Below, piece after piece: positions 18,557 through 26,929 of a stretch of DNA of 64,000 nt. The number at the start of each line of letters is the position of its first letter. Position 1 is the stretch's first letter. The position numbers and the translations under genes were made by a program. The notes below the pieces were generated by a model. That model was given only the letters and a program-made list of their open reading frames with translations. It ran no database searches and was not told the DNA's origin. The DNA comes from Paraflavitalea pollutisoli (GTDB lineage Bacteria; Bacteroidota; Bacteroidia; Chitinophagales; Chitinophagaceae): assembly GCF_029360705.1 (NCBI RefSeq), contig NZ_JARKMX010000008.1, forward strand, positions 62,001 to 126,000. The letters run 5' to 3'.

Positions 18557-18605
18557 AAATGCGCGGTGAATCCTGTATCTTGGTGATATAACTTCAAGTC
18601 AACGT

Positions 18606-19337
18606 ATGGAACGTCAGATCACTTCATGGTACAGTCCGGCGCTGAACAAAGAAATGCCGGTGGCAGTGTATGGTCATTATGGATTTGCTTTATTGCTTAT
18701 TCCTACGGCAGCCGCCGATTACCTCGAATATGAACGTTTTGGGCTCATCGAGTCGATGCGACCTTTTATCGAAGCGGGTAAGTTGAAAGTGTTTTCCATC
18801 AACAGCATCAATACGGAGAGCTGGATGAACTACGAGATGGAGCCGCGCTTCAAGGCGATCCGGCATCGCCAATGGAACGATTATGTATACCAGGAGGTGG
18901 TTCCTTTCCTACATACCTACACGAGTGGGGAAACGCCCATTATCGTATCGGGAGCTTCTTTTGGTGCTTTACACAGTGCGAATCTTTTCTTTCAAAGGCC
19001 CGATCTCCTGTCGGGCTGCATCGCTATGAGTGGCGTGTACGAGCTGACGGAATACACCCGTGGTTATTTCGACGATGATGTTTACTTCAACAGTCCCATG
19101 CATTATATGCCGAATCTGACCGACCATCACGTGTTGGAACAGATCAGGCGAAGCCATCATATTCACCTGCTATCCGGCAGTGGGGCATACGAAGATCCTG
19201 AATCGGCCCGCCGGTTTGCGGGGATCCTGTATGGTAAGGGCATTGCTTACGAGCTCGATATCTGGGGGTCCGAATGGACGCATGACTGGCCTACCTGGAA
19301 GGCCATGTTGCCGCATTACCTTGGCACCCGGTTTTAA
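18606..19337 (+). CDS. Esterase family protein (esterase D-like alpha/beta hydrolase)
   Basis: 243 residues without a signal peptide. Nucleophile elbow GASFGA (Ser near residue 121) and a C-terminal His in SEWTHDWPTWKAMLPHYL; the acid is probably in SGAYEDPESA. This order and the THDWPxW ending fit the putative-esterase/esterase-D family, which cleaves small acyl or thioester substrates. The natural substrate cannot be read from sequence. Starts 49 bp after the lipoprotein gene. Confidence 0.85.
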   Translation: MERQITSWYSPALNKEMPVAVYGHYGFALLLIPTAAADYLEYERFGLIESMRPFIEAGKLKVFSINSINTESWMNYEMEPRFKAIRHRQWNDYVYQEVVPFLHTYTSGETPIIVSGASFGALHSANLFFQRPDLLSGCIAMSGVYELTEYTRGYFDDDVYFNSPMHYMPNLTDHHVLEQIRRSHHIHLLSGSGAYEDPESARRFAGILYGKGIAYELDIWGSEWTHDWPTWKAMLPHYLGTRF

Positions 19338-19476
19338 CGATGGGCGTAACGGATCGAGGAAGGAAAGGCAGTGACGTGTGAGCCGGATCATGGTAAAAAA
19401 GAAGCTGTCCAGGCATTGTAATCGCCTTGTGCAAGCTACTAATCCTATTTACAGGCCTCGACAGCCTCTTGTACGA

Positions 19477-19884
19477 TCATTCTGTTGGTACCTCAGTTTT
19501 CTTTTTTTCCAGCATGTTGGTAATGATGTAAGGGCAAAAGCTACAGGCTTTGGCGCCTTCCTGGTAATACCACCGGCACGAGCTGCGGATCGAGCATTCG
19601 GGCAGCCTGGGCGGCAGGTCAAGATCTTCATTGTTGTGAATGATCTTGTTGATGACGCCGCACTGACCGTTGCTCCATTGGCGGCAACCGGAGGTTACGC
19701 ATTTGTTGCTGAAGCGAAAGCTGCTTTCGGGATTACCCTGTTCGTGTACTTCCTGAACGAAATCGTGGTCGACGGTCATCGGTGTGGAAATATAGCCGAT
19801 GGTACCATCGCCATTGACGACGCCGAGCAGGATGGCTCCTTCTTCGCAGGTGGCACTGGGACAACTTTTATCTGTTGTTTTCAT
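19477..19884 (-). CDS. Nine-cysteine soluble protein, possible metal or Fe-S binder
   Basis: 135 residues, no signal peptide. Cysteines at 8, 13, 62, 67, 75, 97, 103, 114 and 117 are arranged as CPSATC, CVTSGCRQW, GQCG, PECSIRSSCRW and ACSFCPYI, with several adjacent Trp/Arg residues. Spaced pairs such as these usually hold Zn or Fe-S clusters. The N-terminal part has a beta-hairpin-like LLGVVNGDGTIGYIST. I do not recognise a family. It lies 87 bp downstream of the 83-residue gene on the same strand and probably shares its transcript. A 282-codon frame on the opposite strand is hydrophobic antisense noise. Confidence 0.7.
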   Translation of the reverse strand: MKTTDKSCPSATCEEGAILLGVVNGDGTIGYISTPMTVDHDFVQEVHEQGNPESSFRFSNKCVTSGCRQWSNGQCGVINKIIHNNEDLDLPPRLPECSIRSSCRWYYQEGAKACSFCPYIITNMLEKKKTEVPTE

Positions 19885-19971
19885 CCGTGTAAATTTTGCG
19901 TTAGCGGCCGGATGGATTGCCTGGTCTTGACAGGTGAAGCGGTAATGCCAGGCAATACTGGGTGGGTGGGA

Positions 19972-20223
19972 TTAAAACTTCTGTGCCTTGAAGGTGGCTT
20001 TGTTCTTGAGCAGCTCTTCTGCTGTTGCAAATTTCTTCAACCAGATGCCGAGCCATTCGGGATCTATTTTGAGCTTGGAGCCAATGACGCTCTTCTGCCC
20101 TACCTTGGCGATATGGCGGGTCACAACGGCATTGATCTCTTTCTCGAGCGCGGTCGTAGCGGCCTTGCTGAGCTCGATGTTGTCAAGGCGAACCTCGAAC
20201 TTGGTCTTTGTAGCCATCTTCAT
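19972..20223 (-). CDS. Small conserved-looking protein of unknown function
   Basis: 83 residues from MKMATKTKFEVRLDNIELS; the next ATG (20217) is equally possible. The longer open frame upstream runs through the purine-rich repeat tract and is not credible. The protein has an N-terminal strand (FEVRLDNIEL), a long helix (TTALEKEINAVVTRHIAKVG) and a basic C-terminal half (KLKIDPEWLGIWLKKFATAEELLKNKATFKAQKF). No cysteines, no signal peptide. Its neighbour in the same direction is the nine-cysteine protein, and a physical partnership is plausible but unproven. Confidence 0.65.
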   Translation of the reverse strand: MKMATKTKFEVRLDNIELSKAATTALEKEINAVVTRHIAKVGQKSVIGSKLKIDPEWLGIWLKKFATAEELLKNKATFKAQKF

Positions 20224-20329
20224 TGATTTTTTAAGTAAATAATAAAAGGCAGTCCGTTCCGGTGGGAACGGGTATTCAAATCTATTACTAACATAACATA
20301 TATGAAATACTACTTTAGTGGTACAGGTC

Positions 20330-20520
20330 GGGAAATGAGGGAATGGTGACTGGCCGAGGGGGCGGAAGGGCTGGAAGGGAGTCAGGCATCGAGGCACAAA
20401 GGAGGCGAAAAGGCATCGAGGCAAGGGAGGGAATGCAGGCACAAGGCATCTAGGTATGTAGGCAACGAGGTAACGAGGAAATACAGGTTGAAAGGCATCC
20501 AGGCAATGGAGGGAATTCCA
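20330..20520. repeat. Purine-rich degenerate repeat tract
   Basis: The plus strand has repeated AGGCATCGAGGC-like units (about 20385, 20415, 20445, 20465 and 20495, increasingly diverged) in a G/A-rich, T-poor background. A related AGGCATCGAGG occurs near 9630, before priA. It fills most of the 316-bp gap 20224-20539 between the small-protein gene start and the aat stop. No ORF is credible here. Confidence 0.5.
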
Positions 20521-20539
20521 GTGTAGAAACTGATGGGGA

Positions 20540-21187
20540 TTATACGATCAGCTTATCCAGTAAGTCAATAAAATCCGTGCGGGGGATTCCGCGGGCGCCC
20601 AGGGTGGCCAGGTGGTCGGTTTGCACCTGGCAATCGATCAGCTCCACCCCTTCTTGCTGTAGCAACGTTACGTAGCTGATAAACGCGTATTTGCTGGCAT
20701 TGCTCACTTTGCTAAACATGCTTTCACCAAAGAATACCTTGCCCATACGGATGCCGTACAAGCCCCCTACCAATTCGCCATCCAACCATACTTCAGCGCT
20801 GTGCGCATGTCCTGCCTCATGCAGCCTGGTATAGGCTGCTTCTACGGCTGGCGTAATCCAGGTGCCGGTTTGGCCACGGCGACGGATACTTTTGCAATTG
20901 TTGATGACGGCTTTGAATGCTTTGTTGATCGTGAAGGTAAATACTTCCCGCCTGGCGAGTTGTTGCATGCTTTTACTCACCCTCAGTTCATCAGGAAACA
21001 ATACGAACCGCGGATCGGGGCACCACCAGAGGATATGCCTGCCTTCATACCAGGGGAAAATGCCCAGCCGATAGGCCAGTAACAATCGTTCCTGCGAAAG
21101 GTCTCCACCAACAGCGAGTAATCCGTCAGGTTCTGCGAGATGTACAGGGGGGAAATGAAGTATTTTGTCTAACGCGAATAGTGGCAT
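20540..21187 (-). CDS. aat: Leucyl/phenylalanyl-tRNA--protein transferase
   Basis: 215 residues. It transfers Leu or Phe from aminoacyl-tRNA to proteins with N-terminal Arg or Lys, which creates a destabilising N-terminus. Family motifs are clear: GLLAVGGDLSQERLLLAYRLGIFPWYE near the N-terminus, WWCPDPRFVLFP, and GGLYGIRMGKVFFGESMFS with the following SNASKYAF. Length is standard. It starts 9 bp after the clpS stop and is co-transcribed with it. Confidence 0.96.
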   Translation of the reverse strand: MPLFALDKILHFPPVHLAEPDGLLAVGGDLSQERLLLAYRLGIFPWYEGRHILWWCPDPRFVLFPDELRVSKSMQQLARREVFTFTINKAFKAVINNCKSIRRRGQTGTWITPAVEAAYTRLHEAGHAHSAEVWLDGELVGGLYGIRMGKVFFGESMFSKVSNASKYAFISYVTLLQQEGVELIDCQVQTDHLATLGARGIPRTDFIDLLDKLIV

Positions 21188-21196
21188 TCCGGCAAG

Positions 21197-21496
21197 TTAT
21201 ACAGCTACCACTTCAATCGTAGCGCCAATACCTCTGTCGGTAATAGCATCGCATAAAGGTTTCAGGTCATCGTAGGTGCCTTGTTTGACGGCGTATTTGC
21301 CCTGAAAGTGTATGATGTAAGCACACTGCTCGGCTTGCTCTGCACTGTGTCCGCATACTTCTACCAAAGTCTCTATCACCCATTCGAAAGTATTCACCTC
21401 ATCATTCCAGACAATGAGGTTACAGGGCTCTTCTGCTTCGGTAAGCACATCCACATCTTCCATTTCGTATGGGCGGGTAGATCCAACAAATGACAT
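21197..21496 (-). CDS. clpS: Clp protease adaptor ClpS
   Basis: 99 residues. ClpS binds N-terminal Leu, Phe, Trp or Tyr and delivers substrates to ClpAP. The core LIVWNDEVNTFEWVIETLVEVCGHSAEQAEQCAYIIHFQGK is recognised by its N-D-E-V-N-T-F-E binding-pocket loop and the following helix. Its normal N-terminal extension is short and acidic. It opens the clpS-aat operon behind a well-formed promoter. Confidence 0.95.
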   Translation of the reverse strand: MSFVGSTRPYEMEDVDVLTEAEEPCNLIVWNDEVNTFEWVIETLVEVCGHSAEQAEQCAYIIHFQGKYAVKQGTYDDLKPLCDAITDRGIGATIEVVAV

Positions 21497-21516
21497 AATC
21501 TCCGGGTATTATGGTA

Positions 21517-21547
21517 CAAATGTATAAAAACGTGCGGAGGATCACAA
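21517..21547 (-). promoter_or_regulatory. Promoter of the clpS-aat operon
   Basis: On the minus strand, TTG (complement of 21545-21547), a 20-bp spacer, then TACATTTG (21524-21517), an exact match to the Bacteroidota -33/-7 promoter. It predicts a leader of about 14 nt before the clpS ATG. Confidence 0.65.
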
Positions 21548-21746
21548 GCCTTGTGGAACACTAAGATTTTTGACTGTGAATCAGTTGATTAGGTATGTTC
21601 TAAAATCTAGGTATGCAACCGGGATTCACGCCATTCGTGGTGGGTGATGACGCCGCCCGATCAGGACTGTGCTGCGTGCCCGGCAGCTCAAAACTATTGC
21701 CGGTGTTTTGGAGAGAATTCAATAGTTTACCACCAAAATCATCGAT

Positions 21747-22115
21747 ATGACACCGTCCGATACACACAACCAGCGCATAGCCAATATGAGCTTTGCCGGA
21801 GTTTACCCGATGTATGTGCAGAAAGTGGAGAAGAAAGGGAGAACACAACAGGAGCTGGACGAGGTTATTGAATGGTTGACGGGCTTCAATAAAAAGAAAC
21901 TGGACGCCTTGATCAAGGAGAAGGTCACCTTCGAAACCTTCTTCGAGCGGGCAACCCTTCATCCCAATGCCCACCTCATCACGGGCATGATCTGCGGCTA
22001 CCGCATCGAAGAAATCGATAATCCCCTGACAAAGAAAGCACGTTACCTCGACAAGCTGGTCGATGAACTGGCCAAAGGCAGAAAGATGGAGAAGATCTTA
22101 CGGGAGGCGAAATAG
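21747..22115 (+). CDS. DUF2200 family protein
   Basis: 122 residues, soluble and basic. It has the DUF2200 outline: ANMSFAGVYPMYVQKVEKKGRTQQELDEVIEWLTGF, then LIKEKVTFETFFERA and NPNAH-like HPNAHLITGMICGYRIEEIDNPLTKKARYLDKLVDELAKGRKMEKIL near the C-terminus (key elements only: VYPxYxxKxxxKGRT and ITGxICGYRxEEIxxP). These small proteins are common in Bacteroidota and Firmicutes; their role is unknown. Lone gene on the plus strand. Confidence 0.85.
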   Translation: MTPSDTHNQRIANMSFAGVYPMYVQKVEKKGRTQQELDEVIEWLTGFNKKKLDALIKEKVTFETFFERATLHPNAHLITGMICGYRIEEIDNPLTKKARYLDKLVDELAKGRKMEKILREAK

Positions 22116-22566
22116 TCGCTTGTTCTTATGCAATAAAAGGATTGGTAATACCGGATATAGTAGGCGATCCTACGCCACTTTGTGCGACTGTCGTAAAATG
22201 GGTGGTGGATAATCCAATACCGATCGCCTTACCGCCCGTAGCGTATAAACGATAAACAAACTGACTTGTCATCAAAGCCCGCCGCGCCAACTGCGCGGCA
22301 GGCTTTTTATTTGACAATGCTCAGGGCCCTACCCTATCAACGGCGGACGCTTTTTCGCTATTATTATTTTACATGCTGGTATAAATGACCTGATAGCATG
22401 GATCATTTGATTACTGTTACATTTGACCAGGTAAGTTGCCGGCAACATGAACCTATGCCCGCACAGCTGATTGCGCAAGACGCTGTACGGAATGACCCAC
22501 TGGATACTGATAAGGATAGCTCCTTCTCATTTTATTAACAGACAATCAATCAAAATCAAACAAAAA
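22116..22566. other. 450-bp intergenic region
   Basis: It holds a strong terminator-like hairpin at 22276-22310 and then an AT-rich stretch before the hydrolase. A TACATTTG box at 22418-22425 could be a hydrolase promoter, but it has no -33 element at the right distance. A 63-codon minus-strand frame at 22126-22317 has composition unlike neighbouring genes and no recognisable domain. Confidence 0.4.
22276..22310 (+). terminator. Rho-independent terminator
   Basis: AGCC-C-GCCGCGC, loop CAACT, GCGCGGC-A-GGCT: an 11-pair stem with a single mismatch followed by TTTTTATTT. It lies 160 bp beyond the DUF2200 stop codon. Confidence 0.75.
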
Positions 22567-23472
22567 ATGAAAAATAAAACAACTCACCAGTTCATGGAGA
22601 TCAACGGTGTGAATATCTTTTATCGTGATGCAGGTCCGGAAGATGCACCGGTGCTGGTGTTGCTGCATGGGTATCCGGCATCTTCGCATATGTTCCGGAA
22701 CCTGATGCGTGACTTGTCGGATAAATACCGGTTGATTGCGGCCGATTATCCCGGTTATGGACGCAGTGAGCAGCCGCCTATCAGTGAATTCGCCTACACG
22801 TTTGATAATTATGCGTCCATTATCGAGGGGTTGCTGGCCAAGTTGCAAATTAACCAGTACAGCCTGTATTTAATGGATTATGGTGCGCCTGTCGGGTGGC
22901 GGATTGCTTCGAAAAGACCGGAGAATATTGATACGCTGATCGTACAAAACGGTTGTGCCTATGATGAAGGGCTGGAAACATTTTGGGATCCCATCAAAGC
23001 CTATTGGAAAGACCGCAATGATAAAGTGGCTGAAGCGCAGTTGCGTGGATTTCACAGTCCTGATGGGTTAAAGTGGCAATATACCCATGGTGTACCCACG
23101 CCTGCTGTTATAAGCCCAGATAACTGGGAGATCGATCTGCGGCATTTGGAGCGTCCGGAAAATGGACAGATCCAACTGGACATGTTTTACGACTACCGGA
23201 CCAATCCTCCGCAATATCCTGCGTGGCAACAATACTTTCGCGATTACGACCCCGAAATGCTGATCGTGTATGGAAAAAACGATTATATATTCCCGGTGGG
23301 TGGTGCGGAAGCTTATAAAAAAGACGTTAAGAACCTGGAGTATCATTTGTTCGATGCGGGGCATTTTGCGCTCGAAAGTCAGGGCGAAGAAATCGCGGCG
23401 GTTATTCGTGACTTCCTTGATCGCAAGGTGGTCAGGAAGGGCTCAAAAAGGCAGTCTGCAGTCACTGATTAG
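22567..23472 (+). CDS. Alpha/beta hydrolase with Asp nucleophile (epoxide hydrolase/haloalkane dehalogenase-like)
   Basis: 301 residues from MKNKTTHQFMEINGV. HGYPASSHMFRNL supplies the oxyanion HG-P segment. The nucleophile elbow reads LMDYGAPVG, with Asp where a serine hydrolase would have Ser. The acid lies in VYGKNDYIFP and the base is His in DAGHFALE. The catalytic Asp-Asp-His set is that of epoxide hydrolases, fluoroacetate and haloalkane dehalogenases, which work through an ester intermediate. The cap region (about 130-230) is Trp- and Tyr-rich. Which halide or epoxide it takes is not decidable. The tail (KGSKRQSAVTD) is basic. Confidence 0.85.
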   Translation: MKNKTTHQFMEINGVNIFYRDAGPEDAPVLVLLHGYPASSHMFRNLMRDLSDKYRLIAADYPGYGRSEQPPISEFAYTFDNYASIIEGLLAKLQINQYSLYLMDYGAPVGWRIASKRPENIDTLIVQNGCAYDEGLETFWDPIKAYWKDRNDKVAEAQLRGFHSPDGLKWQYTHGVPTPAVISPDNWEIDLRHLERPENGQIQLDMFYDYRTNPPQYPAWQQYFRDYDPEMLIVYGKNDYIFPVGGAEAYKKDVKNLEYHLFDAGHFALESQGEEIAAVIRDFLDRKVVRKGSKRQSAVTD

Positions 23473-23514
23473 ATGGTATCGAGGTTGTTGATGATGTTGG
23501 CAAATGGTTGTGGT

Positions 23515-24285
23515 CTATATGGCTGCAACCTTGCTATTTAGGGTCGTGACATTTTCAAAGGCATCACCGATGGTATTGTTGAAATAGGCGTAGACGTCTT
23601 TGCCCTCCCGGCGCCACTGATCAATTTGCCGGGCCATCTGCTGCAGGTATTCGTCGGTGTAACCGCCGCGGTAGTCGCCGGTGGGACCATGAAACCGGAG
23701 GTACACGAACGATGCTTGTTTATTTAATCGTTGGTTTGCCGATTTAGGGATGTCGTGCAACACGATGCTGGCACCGTATTCATCAGCCAGCTCGAATACT
23801 TCGCCGATATACCAGGAGGGGTGCCTGAATTCCAGCGCCACCTGCCACCCATGTGCCGGCACGATGCTTTGCAGGATGGCCAACAGCTCTTCGACCGGAC
23901 CATATTTTTCCACCGTCAGGGAGGGCGGGAATTGAACAAGCAGGCACCCTTTGTGGGCGCCTGCCTGATCGATCTGCTCCATAAATCTTTGTACTTCTTC
24001 GCGGTGATAGTTGAATCCCTTACTATGGGTGATCTCCTGCCAGAGTTTGAAACTGAAGGTAAAATCTGCAGGTACTTCTGTTGTCCACTTCTTAACAGTA
24101 GTACCCCTTGGCATTTTGTAGAATGAGCTGTTCACTTCCAGGCTGTTCAGCAATGAACTGTAATAAGTAAGCCTGCTTTTGTTCCGGTATTCGGGTGGGA
24201 ATGCCAGTTTGTTGGGCACGGGTAATACGATGTTGCTGGTGCCTGCATGATAAGAACCGATGGCTGCTTTCCCCATTTGCGTCAT
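23515..24285 (-). CDS. DUF72 domain-containing protein (YecE-like)
   Basis: 256 residues. Features of the TIM-barrel-like DUF72 family: GSYHAGTSN near the start, LTYYSSLLNSLEVNSSFYKMP, KLWQEITHSKG, LLVQFPPSL, WQVALEFRHPSW and FVYLRFHGPTGDYRGGYTDEYLQQMA. The function of the family is unknown. Last gene of a HAD/reductase/DUF72 run, 32 bp downstream of the reductase. A start three codons in (24276) is also possible. Confidence 0.9.
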   Translation of the reverse strand: MTQMGKAAIGSYHAGTSNIVLPVPNKLAFPPEYRNKSRLTYYSSLLNSLEVNSSFYKMPRGTTVKKWTTEVPADFTFSFKLWQEITHSKGFNYHREEVQRFMEQIDQAGAHKGCLLVQFPPSLTVEKYGPVEELLAILQSIVPAHGWQVALEFRHPSWYIGEVFELADEYGASIVLHDIPKSANQRLNKQASFVYLRFHGPTGDYRGGYTDEYLQQMARQIDQWRREGKDVYAYFNNTIGDAFENVTTLNSKVAAI

Positions 24286-24317
24286 TTACCCGATCAACTG
24301 CAAAAACGTCACCAGCC

Positions 24318-25028
24318 CTATACTTGTCCGGCAACTTTGTACCGTAACCAGATCACTTCATGCTCTATCTGTTTTACCTCCTGCAGTTTGAGCAGTGTGG
24401 CGTTGAACCTGCGCCCTGCTTCAGGGATCTCAAAAACCGAAGATGTTTCGATCCGGCCGTCGGCCAGTGGCAGGATCAATTGGTGGTATTCATCGATCAA
24501 TCCTTCATTGAGAAAGCTGCCATTTAAGCGGCCGCCACCTTCTACCATGAGTGTTTCAATACCAAACAGGGATGTCAGTTTTTCCAGTACAACGTGCAGG
24601 TTGATATCTTCTTTGCCACCAAAAATATACGAAAGGCCAATCTGCTGCAGGTGAGCCAGGTAGCTGTCCTGTACAGACTCTGTCAGTACGGTGATCACAT
24701 GTTGGCCAAGCATATCGGAGCTGTTCCAGCCAAGCTTGGCCTGTGCATCAAGCACCACCGCATAGGAGTCAGCGTCTTTGCTGGCTACAAAGTCTTCCCG
24801 GTTGATGGCATGGTCCACTTCTTTGTATACTGGTTTGGCATAATGGGTGAAGTCTTTTTCCATGGTTGTTCTACCGACGATCCAGGATTTGTGTCCAATG
24901 AGCTCGTGTACTTTTTCGAAACTCTCGGTGAGGGGCTGTACTTCCTTTGATTTGCCCCATTTCTCCCCCAGGATTTTACCATCGACGGAGGTCATCATCA
25001 GGCAGATCAGGTATGGACGTTTGGTCAT
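24318..25028 (-). CDS. Dihydrofolate reductase / RibD C-terminal domain family reductase
   Basis: 236 residues from MTKRPYLICLMMTSVDGKILG; a TTG nine codons upstream is an alternative. The RibD-C fold shows as MTSVDGKI near the start, WIVGRTTMEKDF, and LMVEGGGRLNGSFLNEGLIDEYHQLILPLADGR at the C-terminus (key: EGGGxLxGSFLxxGLIDE). This family reduces flavin precursors or other NADPH-dependent substrates; a riboflavin role is not certain because the deaminase half is absent. It is flanked by the HAD and DUF72 genes in the same direction. Confidence 0.85.
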   Translation of the reverse strand: MTKRPYLICLMMTSVDGKILGEKWGKSKEVQPLTESFEKVHELIGHKSWIVGRTTMEKDFTHYAKPVYKEVDHAINREDFVASKDADSYAVVLDAQAKLGWNSSDMLGQHVITVLTESVQDSYLAHLQQIGLSYIFGGKEDINLHVVLEKLTSLFGIETLMVEGGGRLNGSFLNEGLIDEYHQLILPLADGRIETSSVFEIPEAGRRFNATLLKLQEVKQIEHEVIWLRYKVAGQV

Positions 25029-25064
25029 ATGCTGTTGAATGAGGTTATCAGACAATGAATGTAA

Positions 25065-25859
25065 TTAATAGTTATTAAAACACAATGATTCTATGACGTC
25101 GAGGACGCCTGCTTCATTGTTGCCTTTTTCGGTGACGAAGTTGGCCACTTCTTTGAGTTTTGGGGTGGCATTTTTCATGGCATAACTGTAGGTGGCCGTT
25201 TGCATCATTTCGTAGTCGTTCATAAAATCACCGAATACAAGGGTTTCGTCGGGGCTGATGCCATGCATGGTTTGCAGGAGCTGAACGGCTTCACCTTTGT
25301 TGACGTCGGTACGGGTAATGTCGAGCCATTTGTGGCCACCTACGGCTATTTTAAGCCGGTTCTCAAACGACTGGTAATGCGGGTAGCTGTTTGCCTCTGA
25401 TCCGGCATGATCGAAGACGGTCATCTTCAAAACGGCTTCCTGTACCTTGGTGAGGTCGTCTACAAAGGTGAAATTACTGTGGTAAGCGCCAATAGCGTTC
25501 ATCAACGTGTCGTGTGTATTTTCGAGGTACCATTGCTCCTTGCCGCAGAGAATAGGCCATGCATTGGACATTTGGCGGGCGGCCAGTATCAGTGCTTCCA
25601 CTTCATGCTGCGGCAGTGATTTGGACAATAGCTCCTGGTTATCGTGAACGATGCGACTGCCATTATCTGATATGGCATACAGCTGGTGTATGATGGCTTC
25701 GAATTTGGCGGCGATGCTGAAATGGGGTCTGCCGGTGGCGATGCCAATTTTTACGCCCTGGTTGAACAGGCGGTCGGCTATTTGCCAGAAGCGGTCGGGT
25801 ACTTCGTGGTTGTCATTCAACAGGGTGCCGTCGAGGTCGGTAACGATGAGCTTTATCAA
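25065..25859 (-). CDS. Cof-type HAD-family hydrolase
   Basis: 264 residues if translation starts at the TTG at 25859 (LIKLIVTDLDGTLL). No ATG is available nearer than 25958, and the segment between has no HAD similarity. Motif I is DLDGTLLN with both Asp residues, motif II is the Thr/Ser of ISDNGSR, motif III includes the Lys of DVNKGEAV, and motif IV is VFGDFMNDYEMM. These type IIB (Cof) HADs are phosphatases of sugar phosphates or flavin and thiamine precursors. Just upstream of the start is GACCTTTG, a one-mismatch -7 box. First gene of the three-gene run. Confidence 0.85.
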   Translation of the reverse strand: MIKLIVTDLDGTLLNDNHEVPDRFWQIADRLFNQGVKIGIATGRPHFSIAAKFEAIIHQLYAISDNGSRIVHDNQELLSKSLPQHEVEALILAARQMSNAWPILCGKEQWYLENTHDTLMNAIGAYHSNFTFVDDLTKVQEAVLKMTVFDHAGSEANSYPHYQSFENRLKIAVGGHKWLDITRTDVNKGEAVQLLQTMHGISPDETLVFGDFMNDYEMMQTATYSYAMKNATPKLKEVANFVTEKGNNEAGVLDVIESLCFNNY

Positions 25860-26076
25860 GGTATGGAGGTTATTGGTATCGATGATTGGTTTTCGGGTGC
25901 AAAGGTCGCGATTTTGGGTAGGATGGCCAAGACGTTGTTGCGAGGGCCAGGTTTTCAAATGGCGCGTATAAGCAAGATTCTCAGTCTAATCATTATTATG
26001 GATAACGTGGTATACTGTTGCGCATCTTTTCTTTAGGTAGTATCTTACTTCGTTACCATAAAATAGTAACTATAAA

Positions 26077-26748
26077 ATGATACCAGGGTATACTTATAAA
26101 ACCAGTTGGGGCGGTCATTGTAAAATCTTGATGTTGGATGACAAGGAAGTCTTTTTACAAGCAGTTGATGATAAGAATGAATTGATCTACGCTAAATATA
26201 AAACGCAGATTTACGCTAGAACCGATACCGAATCCTTTACCAACAATTCATCGCTTATAGCAACGACTGGTTTAACGAAGCAAGAAGAATGTATTCATAG
26301 GCCAGATTTACCATTACGGTTAAATTGCTTTAAAGAATCATTTTGGTCGGTTAATAAATTTCAAACACTGGACGATTTTAAGATCTTTCTTGGGCGGCAG
26401 TTGGTTGACTACGAGAAATTTGACGATTTGCATGCTGACAAAGTCGTCATCATTCCCCATGGGCAACAAAGCGCTGGTAAGACGCCTGTATTGTTAGAGA
26501 ACACTTGCGGGGTATTTGATGGGCTGGAGTTGATGTTTAATTGCTTCAATATTCAGTACCAGTATGTAAACCCTGCAAAGCCCTATTTTTCAAGATTTCG
26601 ACTAGCGAAAAGCGGACGGGAAGAAAAGCGATTGACTGGATTTGGATTGTATCGATTGGGGATAAAAGGTAATATTCCGTCTTTTTATTTGGGAGGACAA
26701 ATGAGCTTAGGAGAACTGGAGTCGGATAAAAGTTTGATCGTCTCATAA
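26077..26748 (+). CDS. Orphan AT-rich gene, unknown function
   Basis: 223 residues, soluble, no signal peptide. The coding DNA is clearly AT-richer than the neighbouring genes. The N-terminal part (MIPGYTYKTSWGGHCKILMLDDKEVFLQAVDD) looks like a small beta-domain; a central stretch has HGQQSAGKTPVLLENTCG, which superficially recalls a nucleotide loop but lacks the spacing of Walker A. No family is recognised. The base composition and the decayed DNA to the right suggest it was acquired by transfer. Confidence 0.6.
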   Translation: MIPGYTYKTSWGGHCKILMLDDKEVFLQAVDDKNELIYAKYKTQIYARTDTESFTNNSSLIATTGLTKQEECIHRPDLPLRLNCFKESFWSVNKFQTLDDFKIFLGRQLVDYEKFDDLHADKVVIIPHGQQSAGKTPVLLENTCGVFDGLELMFNCFNIQYQYVNPAKPYFSRFRLAKSGREEKRLTGFGLYRLGIKGNIPSFYLGGQMSLGELESDKSLIVS

Positions 26749-26929
26749 CTTTTTTGTGCTCCTTCCAAGTACACATTATTGGCTCTGCTATTTATTTTAC
26801 CTCTACATGTGTAACCTTTCTTGAGCGCGCGTTGATCCCGCGCTTCCGCTGGACCTTGCCGACCGCTAAACACAAAGGCGTCACGGAGTGAAGCCTTATT
26901 GAGGTTTGACTAAGCACTAGTGCCTGTTG

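Noticed and set aside
19378-20226. 282-codon plus-strand frame over the cysteine-rich and small-protein genes
   Set aside because: Its translation is unusually hydrophobic and Gly/Ala/Phe-rich, as expected for antisense of coding DNA; the minus-strand proteins have coherent motifs.
22126-22317. 63-codon minus-strand frame after DUF2200
   Set aside because: No domain, no promoter, and it crosses the terminator hairpin; possibly a remnant but not supportable.
26500-26748. P-loop ATPase in the orphan gene (SAGKTP)
   Set aside because: The GKT is not preceded by the glycine-rich Walker A spacing and no Walker B follows.
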